A stretch of 21,988 bases of DNA from Pelargonium nanum (GCA_036897485.1 JAYMTF010001658.1:1-21988); one strand, 5' to 3'; shown: positions 9,785-20,400, numbered from the stretch's first letter. Made by a program: numbers and translations. The notes: generated by a model from the letters alone, not told the origin.

Positions 9785-11082
9785 TTTAATACTAAATTTA
9801 TGTTTGTTATTGAGTGGTGATGTTTTTTTTTCTTTTTATTACTGCTTATGTTTCATGATAAGTGTTATCGAATAATTTTTAACTCCAATGTAACTTAATA
9901 TGATGCGACTTATTTGATTTTACATAATTATTACTAGTGTTAGCCATAAATATTATGCTTAATAATTTAAAATTGTACATAATTTGAAAGTTAGATGCAT
10001 TATTATCTTCGAATAGTAGAATGACACTTATTTTTAAATTTTTTCTAAAGTGATTCTTATTTTGAAACAGAGATCCATGTATTAATTATTTACAATATAT
10101 TCAATTTTCATATTGGACAAAGTTTGATGCATGTCTAGCTCACTTATATAAAAGTTTGAATATTTTAAAAGGTCGGCCATTAGGGTGATCAAGTGAGCTA
10201 GTTGAAATTTAATTAAGGATCAAGAGTTCTATTGTAATTAGAATATTTTCTCTAGTTGTTATTTATTGGCTTGTATTCATATTAGTTAGGGATCGAATAT
10301 TTGGTTTAATTTTTAGTTATTTGTTAGGCTTTTCATCTTTATGCAGTCCTTTCTCACTTGTGAAGATTGTCATACTGATAATTCTTTTCTATTTCTCCTT
10401 CTCAGTATTCTTCTATGAACTGAGTAATCTTCTCTCTCTCAAAAAGTTACTGATTCACTAATCATTTTCTCTTTTTTCTAACGTATTAGTTTGGATTGTG
10501 CGATAGAAGTACCTAATATTCTCGTGTACATATCGGTAAAATTCCAAACTTGTACCACATACAAACCAAATAGAACACAATGTCACGATAATGGCACACT
10601 TGATTTATAAGGGAATGATGGTGCATTTGGCATTGGAATTGAAAAGTGATGAATTGAGAGCTACTCTTTGGTGCCAATGTCCTATTAATAAATGAGATGT
10701 GTTCATTGCATGATACTTGGCGTACTAGTAATTATTGAACAACTTACGAAATATGCTGAAATTATCAATTTATTTTATTGAACAGGTTTCTAATAATTGG
10801 TGATTTGCATTGAGATCTAACTATATTAGTAGTAATTAATCAAAACCCTAGAGTCAATTATAGTGCATTTTGGTAGCTAAGGTGTGTTGTTATATGTTGT
10901 GGCCACATATACAATGGACATAAAGTCTGTCTGCGATTGCCATTTGCTGTACTCTGTTGTGTACTTTGATGAGCTGTATCACCTATCATAATTAATCATC
11001 ACCATTCATTTAAACTACATTATTGGTTCATTCCAATCATCAAGAATTTGATATTGAATTATATTTATTAAAAAGGATAAAA
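9785..11082. other. Gene-free AT-rich stretch
   Basis: No gene is recognised on either strand. At 10025-10072 there is a possible single MITE end (ACACTTATTTTT ... CTTATTTTGAAACAGAG) without a clear partner. Downstream of the SINE-like head at 10186-10230 the sequence is pyrimidine-rich up to about 10490. The remainder, including 10500-11080, shows no feature I can name. Confidence 0.45.
10186..10230 (+). repeat. Possible tRNA-like SINE head, + strand
   Basis: TGATCAAGTGAG (10186-10197) resembles an A box and GGATCAAGAGTTCT (10217-10230) resembles a B box, each with about one mismatch to consensus and with normal spacing. The downstream sequence is T-rich. The match is weaker than at 9721-9764. 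Confidence 0.25.
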
Positions 11083-11200
11083 GGTAGTTTTAGTCCTCAA
11101 CTTTTAAAAAAAATTCGATTTAGTTTCTGAATTTAAAAAAAAAATTCATATAAGTTCTTGAATTTTGATTTATGAAGTCAATTTAGTCTTTATTGTTAAT
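11083..11200. repeat. AT-rich repeat with reiterated TTTAGT-TTGAA phrases
   Basis: The segment repeats phrases such as TTTTAGTCCTCAACTTTT, TTTAGTTTCTGAATTT and AAGTTCTTGAATTTTG at intervals of about 35 bp. This pattern is common in non-autonomous plant DNA elements. A similar element in opposite orientation lies at 14842-14990. The superfamily was not determined. Confidence 0.4.
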
Positions 11201-11537
11201 TACATCTAAAATTATTATTTAATTATTTATGTACATATGTGGTGCAAACATGTAAATTTTTAAATTAAAATGAAAATAATGTGACATGTGTCACAATTTA
11301 ATTGGTTTACAAATTATATTGTTATTTTAGTATATATTTTACTCGTTTGCCCTTTATTTTTCTTTCTTTTACCATTACACACTTTCCTTTCATCTTCTCA
11401 AAAAAAAAAAAAGTACGGAAGTGGATTGTTGCATGTATCTACATGCATGTATATTGTATGTACGCTGATGTGACGCATTCTCAGTCACAAAATCCTTATT
11501 TTTTTTCCAAAATTTGTCTAGATCTTACTTCATCCCC

Positions 11538-11705
11538 TTTCAACTCGTCAAGTGTACCAATTTCAAATTTCATTCCAATCAAATGATCTGTGGCTGCCAT
11601 TATATCTTGAAGTAACAAAAACCTGTTGTTGTGGGGTATATCAAGATTCAATCTTCGGTTAATATTTTGTCCACCAAGCCCCTTCCTAATACACACCTTT
11701 GGTGA
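11538..11705 (-). pseudogene. rpoB: Nuclear copy of a plastid rpoB fragment (NUPT)
   Basis: The - strand frame reads [18 protein letters not shown], then [13 protein letters not shown], then [16 protein letters not shown], then EIGTLDELK. This follows an internal part of the plastid-encoded RNA polymerase beta subunit, whose remembered sequence there has LNLDIP, then ADHLIGMKF and GTLDDMNHLKNKRIRS. About 56 codons match. Several residues differ, and after GTLDELK the similarity degrades with a small deletion. Functional rpoB encodes more than 1,000 residues, so this is a short dead fragment. No nuclear exon structure surrounds it. The match is from memory, not from a search. Confidence 0.8.
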
Positions 11706-11753
11706 AAGAATCATTTTCATACAAAAAATAAATAAAAATAGTGTTGAAGACAT

Positions 11754-12219
11754 AATGATTAGTGGAGTAGTAGTAAGATGAGTAATGATTTAGGAAGAGC
11801 AAATAATTATAGAGAGATAATAGTAGTGATGAAATAAAGGAATAAGCTGTAAAATTACACGTGCAGCATTAATTAGTTAGTGTAGCCATCACATTGTCTG
11901 AACCTGAGAGAGTAATTAATTGTGATGGTGGTTGCGTAAAACCCGAAACACAAAGCTAATGTAATGGCTGTATAGTGTCAGAGGTAGAGAATCACGGGCC
12001 GTGGCTGTGGCTTTGCGTTGAATTCATTTGTTTGTAATTGTATTGTTTACTTCTTGATGTTTATTACAGCTGAGACCCAGAAAGCGACTACTCTCTTACT
12101 ATTCTTTCACTTTCCTTCAATCTCGGTATCTGTATTAGGGTTTTCAACCTTCTTTCATTAATGAAGTTCATTATATTTACGGTAGTATTTATTTAAGGAC
12201 AAGTCAAACATGATATATA
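11754..12219. other. Gene-free stretch with a small inverted repeat
   Basis: No gene is recognised. An 8-bp inverted repeat, CCATCACA ... TGTGATGG, lies at about 11887-11927 with a loop of roughly 27 nt. The stem is too short to be a miRNA precursor. The rest, including 11930-12180, has no recognised feature. Confidence 0.4.
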
Positions 12220-12692
12220 CTTTCTCCGTTTCAAATTAAACGTCGTTTTAGAGTTTTTTCATAAATACTTCATCCGTTTATACTCTTAAATAGAGACATA
12301 AAATGACTTTTATACCCTTAAATAGAGATATAAAATTCATCATTACTAATCCTCTACTAATATATTCATTCTACTTTAATGCTAAAACTTTTTATCTTTC
12401 AAATAGAAGTCATTATTAGGATAAGTACTATTTATGAATGCAAAGGGTATTGTGGAAAAATCATGTGCATATGTATGCTAAAAGTAGATAAAGACATAAA
12501 ACTCATAATTACTAGTCCACTACTAATATATAACTTTAATGTTAAAAGTTTTTCATCTTTCATATGAAAGTCATAATGAGAAATGACATTATGGGAAAGT
12601 CATGGTTAAATGTTTGCCAAAAATGAAAAGTGACATTTATTTTGAAACAAAAATTAAACTCTAGAATGATATTTAATTTGAAACGGATGTAG
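12220..12692. mobile_element. Larger Stowaway-like MITE with internal duplication
   Basis: The left end is CTTTCTCCGTTTCAAATTAA and the right end in reverse complement is CTACATCCGTTTCAAATTAA. The similarity runs on for about 38 bp to TAGAGTTT. TA dinucleotides flank it (12218-12219 and 12693-12694). At 473 bp it is larger than a usual Stowaway. A second terminus-like motif, TACTTCATCCGTTT, occurs about 50 bp inside the left end (near 12268-12281), suggesting a nested insertion of a related element. No transposase is encoded. Confidence 0.75.
12324..12630. repeat. Imperfect tandem duplication inside the MITE
   Basis: Copy 1 (about 12324-12486) contains ATAAAATTCATCATTACTAA, CTACTAATATAT, CTTTAATGCTAAAA and TCTTTCAAATAGAAGTCAT. 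Copy 2 (about 12491-12630) repeats these in order as ATAAAACTCATAATTACTAG, CTACTAATATAT, CTTTAATGTTAAAA and TCTTTCATATGAAAGTCAT. Both then continue to a GGAAA(A)(A/G)TCATG block. The arrangement explains the element's unusual length. Confidence 0.75.
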
Positions 12693-12884
12693 TAAAACAT
12701 TTCACTTCATTAAAGAACCTCTTCTAAATATTACTACAATATAAAATGTTAATATTTCAGAGAAGAGATCAATCAAATTTACTACTAATTAACTCATGTC
12801 ATGTCTATTACATATAGGATTCATGTAAGATTGTAAGGTATATATGAATTTTTTACCATTCGTTTATAATTAATAAAACTATTC

Positions 12885-13612
12885 TGTTATAACCCAATTT
12901 TTGCGGGTTGACCCGTAAGTTTATAGTCGCAAGTCCCCGTTGATAAGAAAGATAGATGAAATAAGTTTTCTCGTGTTTGCAACTTAGAGAAAAATGAGAA
13001 GAAATAGAGTTGTGCGACTATCTTTATTATAGTTTAGTGACAATGATCGTAAAGAAGCATCTCAGCTCACTCGAAACCCTTGTAAGGCGTGCTCGAAAAT
13101 CAAAGAGGGTTCACAAGATTGAAAATCCTAGGACGCTACTCTGTGTGGTAGGATTCTAGGGATTTCGGAGTACACCCTAAAGCACAAGGGATGTACAGAA
13201 ACTGTCAACCTCTCCTAGCGCATTTGGAGAATCTAGAACTTCAAGCCTCAAGTGGCCTCAAAGCCGACCTCACCTCGCCATCGACCAATCACACGTTGAT
13301 ACGTGGAGGAAATGGTAACAAATATATAAACCCCTCTCTTAGCAAGAAAAGTTGATCCTCACAATTGCATTTCACTTTATCTCTCTTGTTTCATATCTAT
13401 AGAAATTAATGCTATCTAGAGTTGATGTGATTAAGGCCGAGATCTTGCTCTCACATTCGAGACGGTGTCCTGACACCATCTTCGGGGTCATCTTTCTTTG
13501 ATTTGTTGTCTCGCGCAAGTCATATGTTGCTGAAATCGCGGACTGAAACCTCGGGTTTCGCCCCAAGGGCCAAAGCCTTCAGCCTCATCTCCGGACTTTG
13601 ACACTTAAAACA
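12885..13612 (+). mobile_element. LTR retrotransposon long terminal repeat, probably solo
   Basis: The segment starts TGTTATAACCC and ends TTAAAACA, the TG...CA form expected of an LTR. ATTC flanks it on both sides (12881-12884 and 13613-13616), which could be a 4-bp target duplication. Inside are a CCAAT box (13285-13289), an ACACGTTGATACGTGG motif and TATATAAA (13323-13330), the order of a Pol II LTR promoter driving + strand transcription. Base composition is visibly richer in G+C than its surroundings. An alternative right border is CA at 13657-13658, after which ATTTAGTGTGTCGCG resembles a decayed Gypsy primer-binding region; the copy would then be a truncated element with leader. No gag or pol is visible. 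Confidence 0.6.
13323..13330 (+). promoter_or_regulatory. TATA box of the LTR
   Basis: TATATAAA lies 34 bp after the CCAAT box at 13285-13289 and is followed by a CT-rich segment (CCCCTCTCTT), a usual start-site context in plants. If active it would transcribe rightward into 13400 and beyond. Confidence 0.5.
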
Positions 13613-13870
13613 ATTCATACTCAACATCCTTATCAAGTGGACAAGACGAAAATCATCAATTTAGTGTGTCGCGTTGACATTGTAGTGACATCAACATTGA
13701 CGTCTTCTTCTCATCGGCTCTAACCGATTGTTCTCTCCCTCGATAACCAAGTCTTGCAACCATCTATCACTAAAATCAAATTCAACAACCGCTTAATGCT
13801 ATCAAAAGTTCTAAAGAGAAATAAGAATAAAAGTTAAAGCTCTCGCATTGATTTTGTTCATATGTTCCAG

Positions 13871-14085
13871 CTGGAGGAGGAGTATTAAGATTCTAAATTT
13901 AGTAGAATTAGTAAAAGTATTGGTGAAAATAACAAATATATTGTAATTAAACAATTTTAATCTATTTTTTTTAGTTTAAGATTATTTCTTATTTCTAATC
14001 TCAACTTCACGTATAAAAAAGTTTCGTATGTACTAGTTATCATAAATCATTCACATAACTATTACAATTCCTCTTATTTTTAACA
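13871..14085 (+). mobile_element. Possible Copia-type polypurine tract and short LTR
   Basis: The purine run CTGGAGGAGGAG (13871-13882) precedes TATTAAGATTCT. This resembles the GCTTGAGGGGGAGTGTTAAG junction that ends many plant Copia elements, with TATTA in place of TGTTA. A matching end, TTTTTAACA, occurs at about 14077-14085, giving a roughly 203-bp LTR. No 5' partner or target duplication was found. It lies close to the larger LTR but appears to belong to a different element. Confidence 0.3.
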
Positions 14086-14841
14086 CCCGTTGTTTACACG
14101 CGCCAATTGTTGCAACTTTCCTGACACGCGGCCGTCGTAAAATTCGAAGGGTTACCATTCCATTGCTGCACACACACAAACCCTAGAAAATCAATATTCA
14201 CAACATTAATTTTTCTGTTAAAAAAGAGATGTGACAGGTCAAGAAAGGTCTCAAAAATGAAACAAAAAGTGGTGGCTGTATGTATAAATGTCTGTCTTGT
14301 CGAAAAGGACTTGTCTAGCGACGCAGTCTGTGTGTGCTTTCTGCTACGCTTAAATTGCTTTCTTGGAATTCCTAAGACCACACTGCTTTACACATTTTCA
14401 CATTTTACATTGCAATGCAATATTTGCATTGCATTGTATTGTTATTGTTATTATTTTGTAGTGAATGTCATGAATATGAGATTCTTGTTTAAAACCCATG
14501 GAATTGGATTGATCAAGTTGTTGGGTTGGGGTCTTGGGGATGGGATAGATACAGACAAGTAATGTAGATAGATAGAGCCACAGCAACTGTCCAAATTGTG
14601 GAATGTACCATCAACCTCTTTCTTTGCAATCTTTTTCTTAGATTCTTTTTCATTGCCAATGCACTTTCCTCCATTTTTTACATTACTTTAGAAAGTTTTT
14701 GCTTCTTTCTTTTCTTGCTTGCCTCTACAGGAATCCACCTTAACCTTTTATTTTTTATGAAGGTGTTAGTTTTACAAGTCTTTACATTACCCTACAATTT
14801 TCAGCATGTTCGGCACTAATATGAACGAGAAGAGACGACCG
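14086..14841. other. Gene-free stretch
   Basis: No coding gene is recognised; open frames on both strands (14094-14381 minus, 14257-14562 plus) overlap each other and lack motifs. A short hairpin lies at 14410-14434 and a GATA-rich spot at about 14565-14575. The remainder has no named feature. Confidence 0.4.
14410..14434. repeat. 10-11 bp inverted repeat (hairpin)
   Basis: TTGCAATGCAA (14410-14420) is followed after TAT by TTGCATTGCAT, pairing at 10 of 11 positions. The stem is far shorter than a plant miRNA precursor. Its role, if any, is unknown. Confidence 0.6.
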
Positions 14842-14990
14842 AGTTCAGAAACTATTTTGGGTCAAATAAAAGTTTTAGAACTAAATTAAGTAGAAACACA
14901 AAAATTCATGTACTTTTTTGGTTAAAATATTTAGGGATCAAATTAGAAAAATCATGAAAGTTTATAGAACAATTTGGGTGTTTTACCTGT
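14842..14990. repeat. AT-rich repeat related in style to 11083-11200, opposite orientation
   Basis: In reverse complement it reads through phrases such as GTTCTATAAACTTTCATG, TAATTTGATCCCTAAAT, TTAATTTAGTTCTAAAAC and AGTTTCTGAACT at about 35-45 bp intervals. These resemble the phrases of the repeat at 11083-11200. Exact borders are not visible. The pair might be unrelated copies or the ends of one rearranged element of roughly 3.9 kb. Confidence 0.35.
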
Positions 14991-15059
14991 AGCATATGAA
15001 AAACTGTCATGCTATCCACAAATCAACTGAGTTCAATTATATAGAGAGTGAAAAATATC

Positions 15060-15810
15060 ATAGGAGCTCCACCCCATTTTGGATACCCAAAATTGGCGGC
15101 CTCCCCCCCCCCCCCCCATTTAGGAAAAAATCAACGCCAACATCCCTCTACCTCTCCCTCACCTCCAGCCAAGCGCGTCTTATAGACGATCCTCCTACCA
15201 CTTCCCCGCCCATACTCCCTTAATATATACAAGCTTTCCACAACCTCCAACACACGTACAATACCTTACACGATAGGTCCCCATTCCCGATCTGACCTGC
15301 CACTCACAATTAGTCTTCACCACATCCTGAACCGACTAAATGCTCCTCTATACATAATTCATATTAGATTTCAAAACCGCCTCCATTCATAATTAGATAG
15401 TATTGGAATGGGTAAGAGGGTTACAATCAACATTCAATTTGCTTAATGACCTCTCTCAATGGTCTTCGATCCTCAAAAACAAGTTGGTCAGCCATCAATG
15501 CAAAACAAATGTCCGGTCACCCTATCTATGATTTATATCATTAGCAAGAAATGATCCTACTTTCAACAAATTCCAACCAGATTTGTTTGTCACTCTTTGT
15601 AAAATCAAATGCTTCCTCTTTTGTATTGGACACTCTAGCAATCATTGCTCGCCTCTCCACCGGTGTAATAACTTGGAGTTTTGGTTTCGATCACCATTCA
15701 TTTCTGCAAAATCATGTAATAATTTTTTCAAAACTTTATACTTTGTTATTCTCTCAGTTTAAAAATAAAGTACCACTTGCAAGATTGAAAAAAAAAAATC
15801 AAATTACTTA
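15060..15810. other. Unrecognised sequence of distinct composition
   Basis: The + strand is notably C-rich, with long stretches of CTC and CCT between 15060 and 15310, unlike its AT-rich surroundings. Read on the - strand it has open stretches (for example around 15700-15550) but they break at stops, and no protein family was recognised. It could be a decayed mobile-element coding region or an old gene fragment. I cannot assign it. Confidence 0.3.
15103..15117 (+). repeat. C15 homopolymer
   Basis: Fifteen consecutive C residues follow CGGCCT. Runs of this length are error-prone in sequencing and unstable in replication, so the exact length should be treated with caution. Confidence 0.95.
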
Positions 15811-16244
15811 GACTTGAAATATAGTTGAGGTGCTATACTATATATATATATATGTTTTTTTTTAAGGACAGGGTGTTGGAATTAAATTTGCATTAGACTA
15901 ATAAGGTGGCCAACTGAGTTAACAATGCTTATATTTAGATAACTTTTGAGAGTAAATTGAATTATTTCCATTAGCTATTTTAATTTTTTTTTTAAAAATA
16001 ATATTTAATTGTTGATTGAGAAACAGCAAAAGGCAGAGACAGATTCTCAACACAGCTAAAAAGGTGAAAACCAACAGCACGCCATTACTTTTTCCCAAGC
16101 CGTCGCTCCAATTTTCCGTAACACTTCTGAGTTCTGGGTGGTACAATTTTTAATAATTTAATTTAATCTATTTATTCGCAGTAAAAAATTATAATTATTT
16201 TTTGGTTTGAATTTGTTAATTAACGAGGAAAAGAAAAGCCGAAA
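15811..16244. other. Gene-free upstream region of the SFH14-like gene, with a TA repeat
   Basis: A (TA)7 microsatellite lies at 15839-15852, followed by a T-run. The rest is AT-rich sequence upstream of the SFH14-like gene, with no open frame that I recognise and no clear TATA box at a fixed distance from a start site. Confidence 0.45.
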
Positions 16245-16260
16245 AGGACACGTACGCAAC
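16245..16260 (+). promoter_or_regulatory. ACGT-core (G-box/ABRE-like) element
   Basis: GGACACGTACGC holds the ACGT core bound by plant bZIP and bHLH factors, about 1.15 kb before the SFH14-like start codon and 100-200 bp before the probable transcript start. It is a single site, so function is a guess. Confidence 0.25.
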
Positions 16261-16379
16261 AGCGAGTGACAAATAAGCGAAGCACAGCAAAAAAGCAAAG
16301 AGTACCTGCAACCTTCACACATACCAACCGGAATTTCTGCACAAAAACCAGAAGAAAGAGAAAAAGTGAAACAAACCCA

Positions 16380-17402
16380 TTGAAGATTTACCCAAATTCT
16401 CAAAACCCTCTTCATCAATCTCTCTCCTTCCCCAGTTTCTCCGGTTAAAATCTCGCCTTTTCCGGGAAAAATCTCACTCTGGGGCAGTGATTCAATATAT
16501 TTCTCCGGCGGAGCTGCAAAGTTCCGGGATCTCCGAAACTAAACGGTGCGTTTGAGGGTGTTTGATTCGATTTGGTGTCGAATTTGTGGTGGTGTCTGTC
16601 GGTGGCTTTAATGTTGTGTAACGGTGGTTTCGGTCTGTGCGAGATCCGTACGTTTTCGTGTCGGCATTGGTGGATTTAATGCGGTTTTCAGCTTCTTGTG
16701 GTGTTTAATGCTTGCAGAGGACTAATGATATTTACGCACCTCTCTCTTCTTCTTCTTTTTAACGGTTTCACTTATTTGAATTAATGGCGTTTTGATTTGT
16801 TTAATTTATTTCCTTTTTTTGGGAGCTGGGTTTGATGGAATGTGAATTAAAAATTGTTGATTTTGGGATTTTCTTTTTATGGGTTTGTTGATATTCAGCT
16901 GAGCAGTAGTGGGCATTTTGGTTTTCACTGATTACAGATCAGAAAAATGAGAATCAAGTAAAAGATTGAAGGGTTTGTTAGCTGTTTAATGTTTTTGAGA
17001 TTTACCAGTTTCTGATCTGTTCAATCTCTTTAAATGCATATATGAGAAGTGAACATTGCAAAAAGTTTTTAGTTTTCTGGAAATTTTGATTTAGAGAATC
17101 CTCAAGTGTTGAGTTCAGGGGAAACTGTCCCATAAGGAGAACAAAAGGATTTGAACTTTGAATATATGAAGTATTTGGTGATTATTTGTGGACTTTTAGG
17201 TTGGTTAGCATGATCTTCCTGGTGTAGAGAAGCATGGATTTGATGATATGCACTTGAAGCATTTACTGTTCTGTGATGCTAAAAGGTTTGCTCCTGATTC
17301 TTGCAGTGTTTAATTGAATGCATGTCTGCGAGCTTGCTACCGATTTGTGTTCTTAGCTCTGAAGATTAGAACCGAAGATTGCTCCTTCTGCATCTAACGA
17401 AT
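16380..17402 (+). other. Probable 5' leader of the SFH14-like gene, with an intron and two uORFs
   Basis: The pyrimidine-rich stretch around 16410-16450 resembles plant leader sequence. A plausible 5'-UTR intron runs from a GTGCGT donor near 16545 to a TTGCAG acceptor ending at 17306, leaving 17307-17402 as the exon before the ATG. In that exon two short ORFs overlap: 17318-17356 (12 codons plus TAG) and 17322-17369 (15 codons plus TAG). The second ends 33 nt before the main ATG. The intron is inferred; the uORFs are read directly. Confidence 0.5.
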
Positions 17403-20400
17403 ATGTCAGGTATGGTTTGGTAGTTTCCAGAATGCATATGTTAGCAACAAGTTTTAAATTTGAAATTAGTAACTAGTGCACACGTGATACTTCATTCCTT
17501 GAAAGATGTTTGATGATAACCTAGAAAGGCTATATTCACCCTTGTTCACAAAGATGGCATCATTGTTTGTCTTGCTGAAGGCTTTGAAGCTCCCGGGCTT
17601 GATGAGGAAATTAGAGAGCGAAGATCAGATTTAGAGAATTCTGAGGATGACAGGCGACGATCGAAAATTGGAACTCTCAAGAAAAAGGCGATAAATGCTT
17701 CAAATAAGTTCACTCATTCTCTTAAGAAACGAGGAAAAAGGAAAATTGATTATAGAGTTCCATCAGTTTCCATAGAGGATGTAAGAGATGCAAAAGAGGA
17801 AAGTGCTGTTCGTGCATTGCAGCAAAAACTCATTGACCGGGATTTGTTGCCATCCAGGCATGATGACTACCATACATTGTTGAGGTGAATTATTTCTTTC
17901 AAACATACTAGGTGTAAAGTTCGAGTTATGTGATCAAGCATGTGGTGCGTCTTTGCCCTTCAGCGGGCCTGTTAAGATATACTGGGATGTGCTCACTTGA
18001 ACTGTTTTCGTGTAGATTTTTGAAGGCTAGGGAGTTTAACATTGAAAGAACGATCCAGATGTGGGAAGAAATGCTTAATTGGAGAAAAGAATATGGAACA
18101 GATACCATATTGGAGGTAATCAAGTAACATTATACCTCTAATTCTAAACTTATAGACATTTGTCTTTTTCTTGAGCCATCATTTTCCAATATGAGCTCAA
18201 TAGTCTATTCATTGCATACTTGAAGCTGTACTTAGTGGTAACATGAACATGGGTAGTCATTTCTTTAGCATTTCTTTTGTAGTAATCAATAGTTTAGTTC
18301 ATTAAACCTCAATTTTTGTTCATCTCTGATACTATTGAATGATCAATAAAAAAAGGATTTTGAATTTGAAGAGCTGGAAGAGGTCTTGGAATATTACCCT
18401 CAAGGCTACCATGGTGTTGATAAGGAAGGTAGACCAGTTTACATTGAGAGGCTTGGAAAAGCTCACCCGAACAAGCTTATGCGTATAACCACAATTGATC
18501 GATACATGAAGTACCATGTCCAAGAGTTTGAGAAGGCTATACAGGAGAAGTTTCCTTCTTGTTCAATTGCTGCAAAGAAACAGATCTGTTCAACAACAAC
18601 AATACTAGACGTGCATGGTCTGGTATGTGAACTTTATCTTGACACCCATTCTCAAATTGAGTTGGATCTATTAGCATAAAATAAAATCCTTTTGTCCAAT
18701 CAAATGTCACAATGTTACAAGGGGAAAGAGATGTAATGTAGGTTTGTCATTCGTGTAGCGCATTTGCTTGTACCTTTAGGATTTTAGTTAGTTTGGCTTT
18801 TGGTCAGGATGTTTTATACAGAAAAATAGCATTCTCATTACAGGTTTTGGGGTAGATCACACTGTTAATGTGGTTTAACGGAGGACAAAATTTAGAGAGC
18901 CAGCTCTAACAAATGGTTTATGATTTGTAAAATGCAGGGCATAAAAAATTTCACACGGGCTGCTGCAAATCTCTTGGCGGCGATGACAAAAGTAGACAAT
19001 AGTTATTACCCTGAGGTATTCCACCATTCCATTGCTTCTCTTCTCATACTTTTTATACTTCCAGTATTGTTTTCATCATCCTATTTGTGTCTTAACATAT
19101 TACAGACATTACATCGAATGTATGTTGTCAATGCTGGCCCTACTTTCAAGAAGATGCTATGGCCCACTGCACAGAAATTTCTTGACCCAAAGACTATAGG
19201 GAAGATACAGGTAATTAGCAGGCAGGCCACTGATGTGTTGTTGTTCATTCTCATGAAATCTTCGCTGACCTTTTTTTTTCTTTTGTGAATATGCAGGTTT
19301 TGGATTCCAAATCCCTTTGTAAGCTACTGGAAGTCATTGATGCTAGGTGTATTTCTTGTTGCTTATTCTGTCTGGTTTTAAATCTAATAATGAATTCTTA
19401 GCTTACTAAATTTTCCATTCAGTCAGTTGCCTGATTTCTTGGGTGGGTCGTGCACATGTGCTGCTGAAGGTGGGTGTCTAAGATCTAACAAGGGTCCATG
19501 GAATGATCCTGAGATAATGAAGGTAGTGTTTTTTTTTTCCTCGCCATTTGTGATTTGTGTGTGTAATGCTTAATGTTGATAGAATACTTTAGGCATGAAA
19601 TGTTTTTTGACATATTAAATGAATATCCGATGTTATCTGGAGGCTAATGCGGGTCTCCTTATTTGTAGCTTGTGCATAATGCTGAAGCAACATTTATCAG
19701 GCAAGTTACTAGAGTGTCTAATGACAAACAAAAAATTGACTCTTATATTCAGATACGCCCTCTTAAGGTAAGTTAAGTTTCTCCGATCTACAGTTTTTTG
19801 ATGTGTTGTAAGTAATTTGGTACATGTTACATAACATGATATTATGTGTTTGTTCAGGGAAGGAATAGTGGTGATACATCAGCAGTAGAATCTGGATCAG
19901 ATATTGACGACCCTTATTCTCCACTTGGGCGAAGAAGCTCCTCCATTCCCTGTTTGGCCCCAGTTCACGAAGAAGTGAGTTTGAAAACCTAACTCGGTCC
20001 TGTATGATGTGCAATTGTTATGTTTGTGAGGTTATTAAATTGGGTAAAACTGTGGTGTATGCAGGTCAGAGCATCAGATCCTCATGTTTACTACAGTTGT
20101 GATGATAAATTTACTTCAGTTGAGAAAAGATTTGACAGTGACCGAGGATTTGTAAATGTACAGGATCAACCCCATAAAACAAATGCTGTGGAGAGTTCTC
20201 CCATGAGGACATCAAACATAGAAGGTATTTGTCAAATGTTATACATAATATTTCCTTTCTCTAGTTTTTCCAAGATTCACATCGATGTATTTTTTGTGTC
20301 TTTTTGTCATCTCCACATATGGATACTGCCCCTAGACATGTTTGAATGTTTCTGGTGTAGTTCTAAACTATTGCTACAAATTTCTTTCTCATCCCAACCA

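Noticed and set aside
14410..14434. Hairpin as a miRNA precursor
   Set aside because: The stem is only 10-11 bp with a 3-nt loop, and none of the conserved plant miRNA sequences I know occurs nearby.
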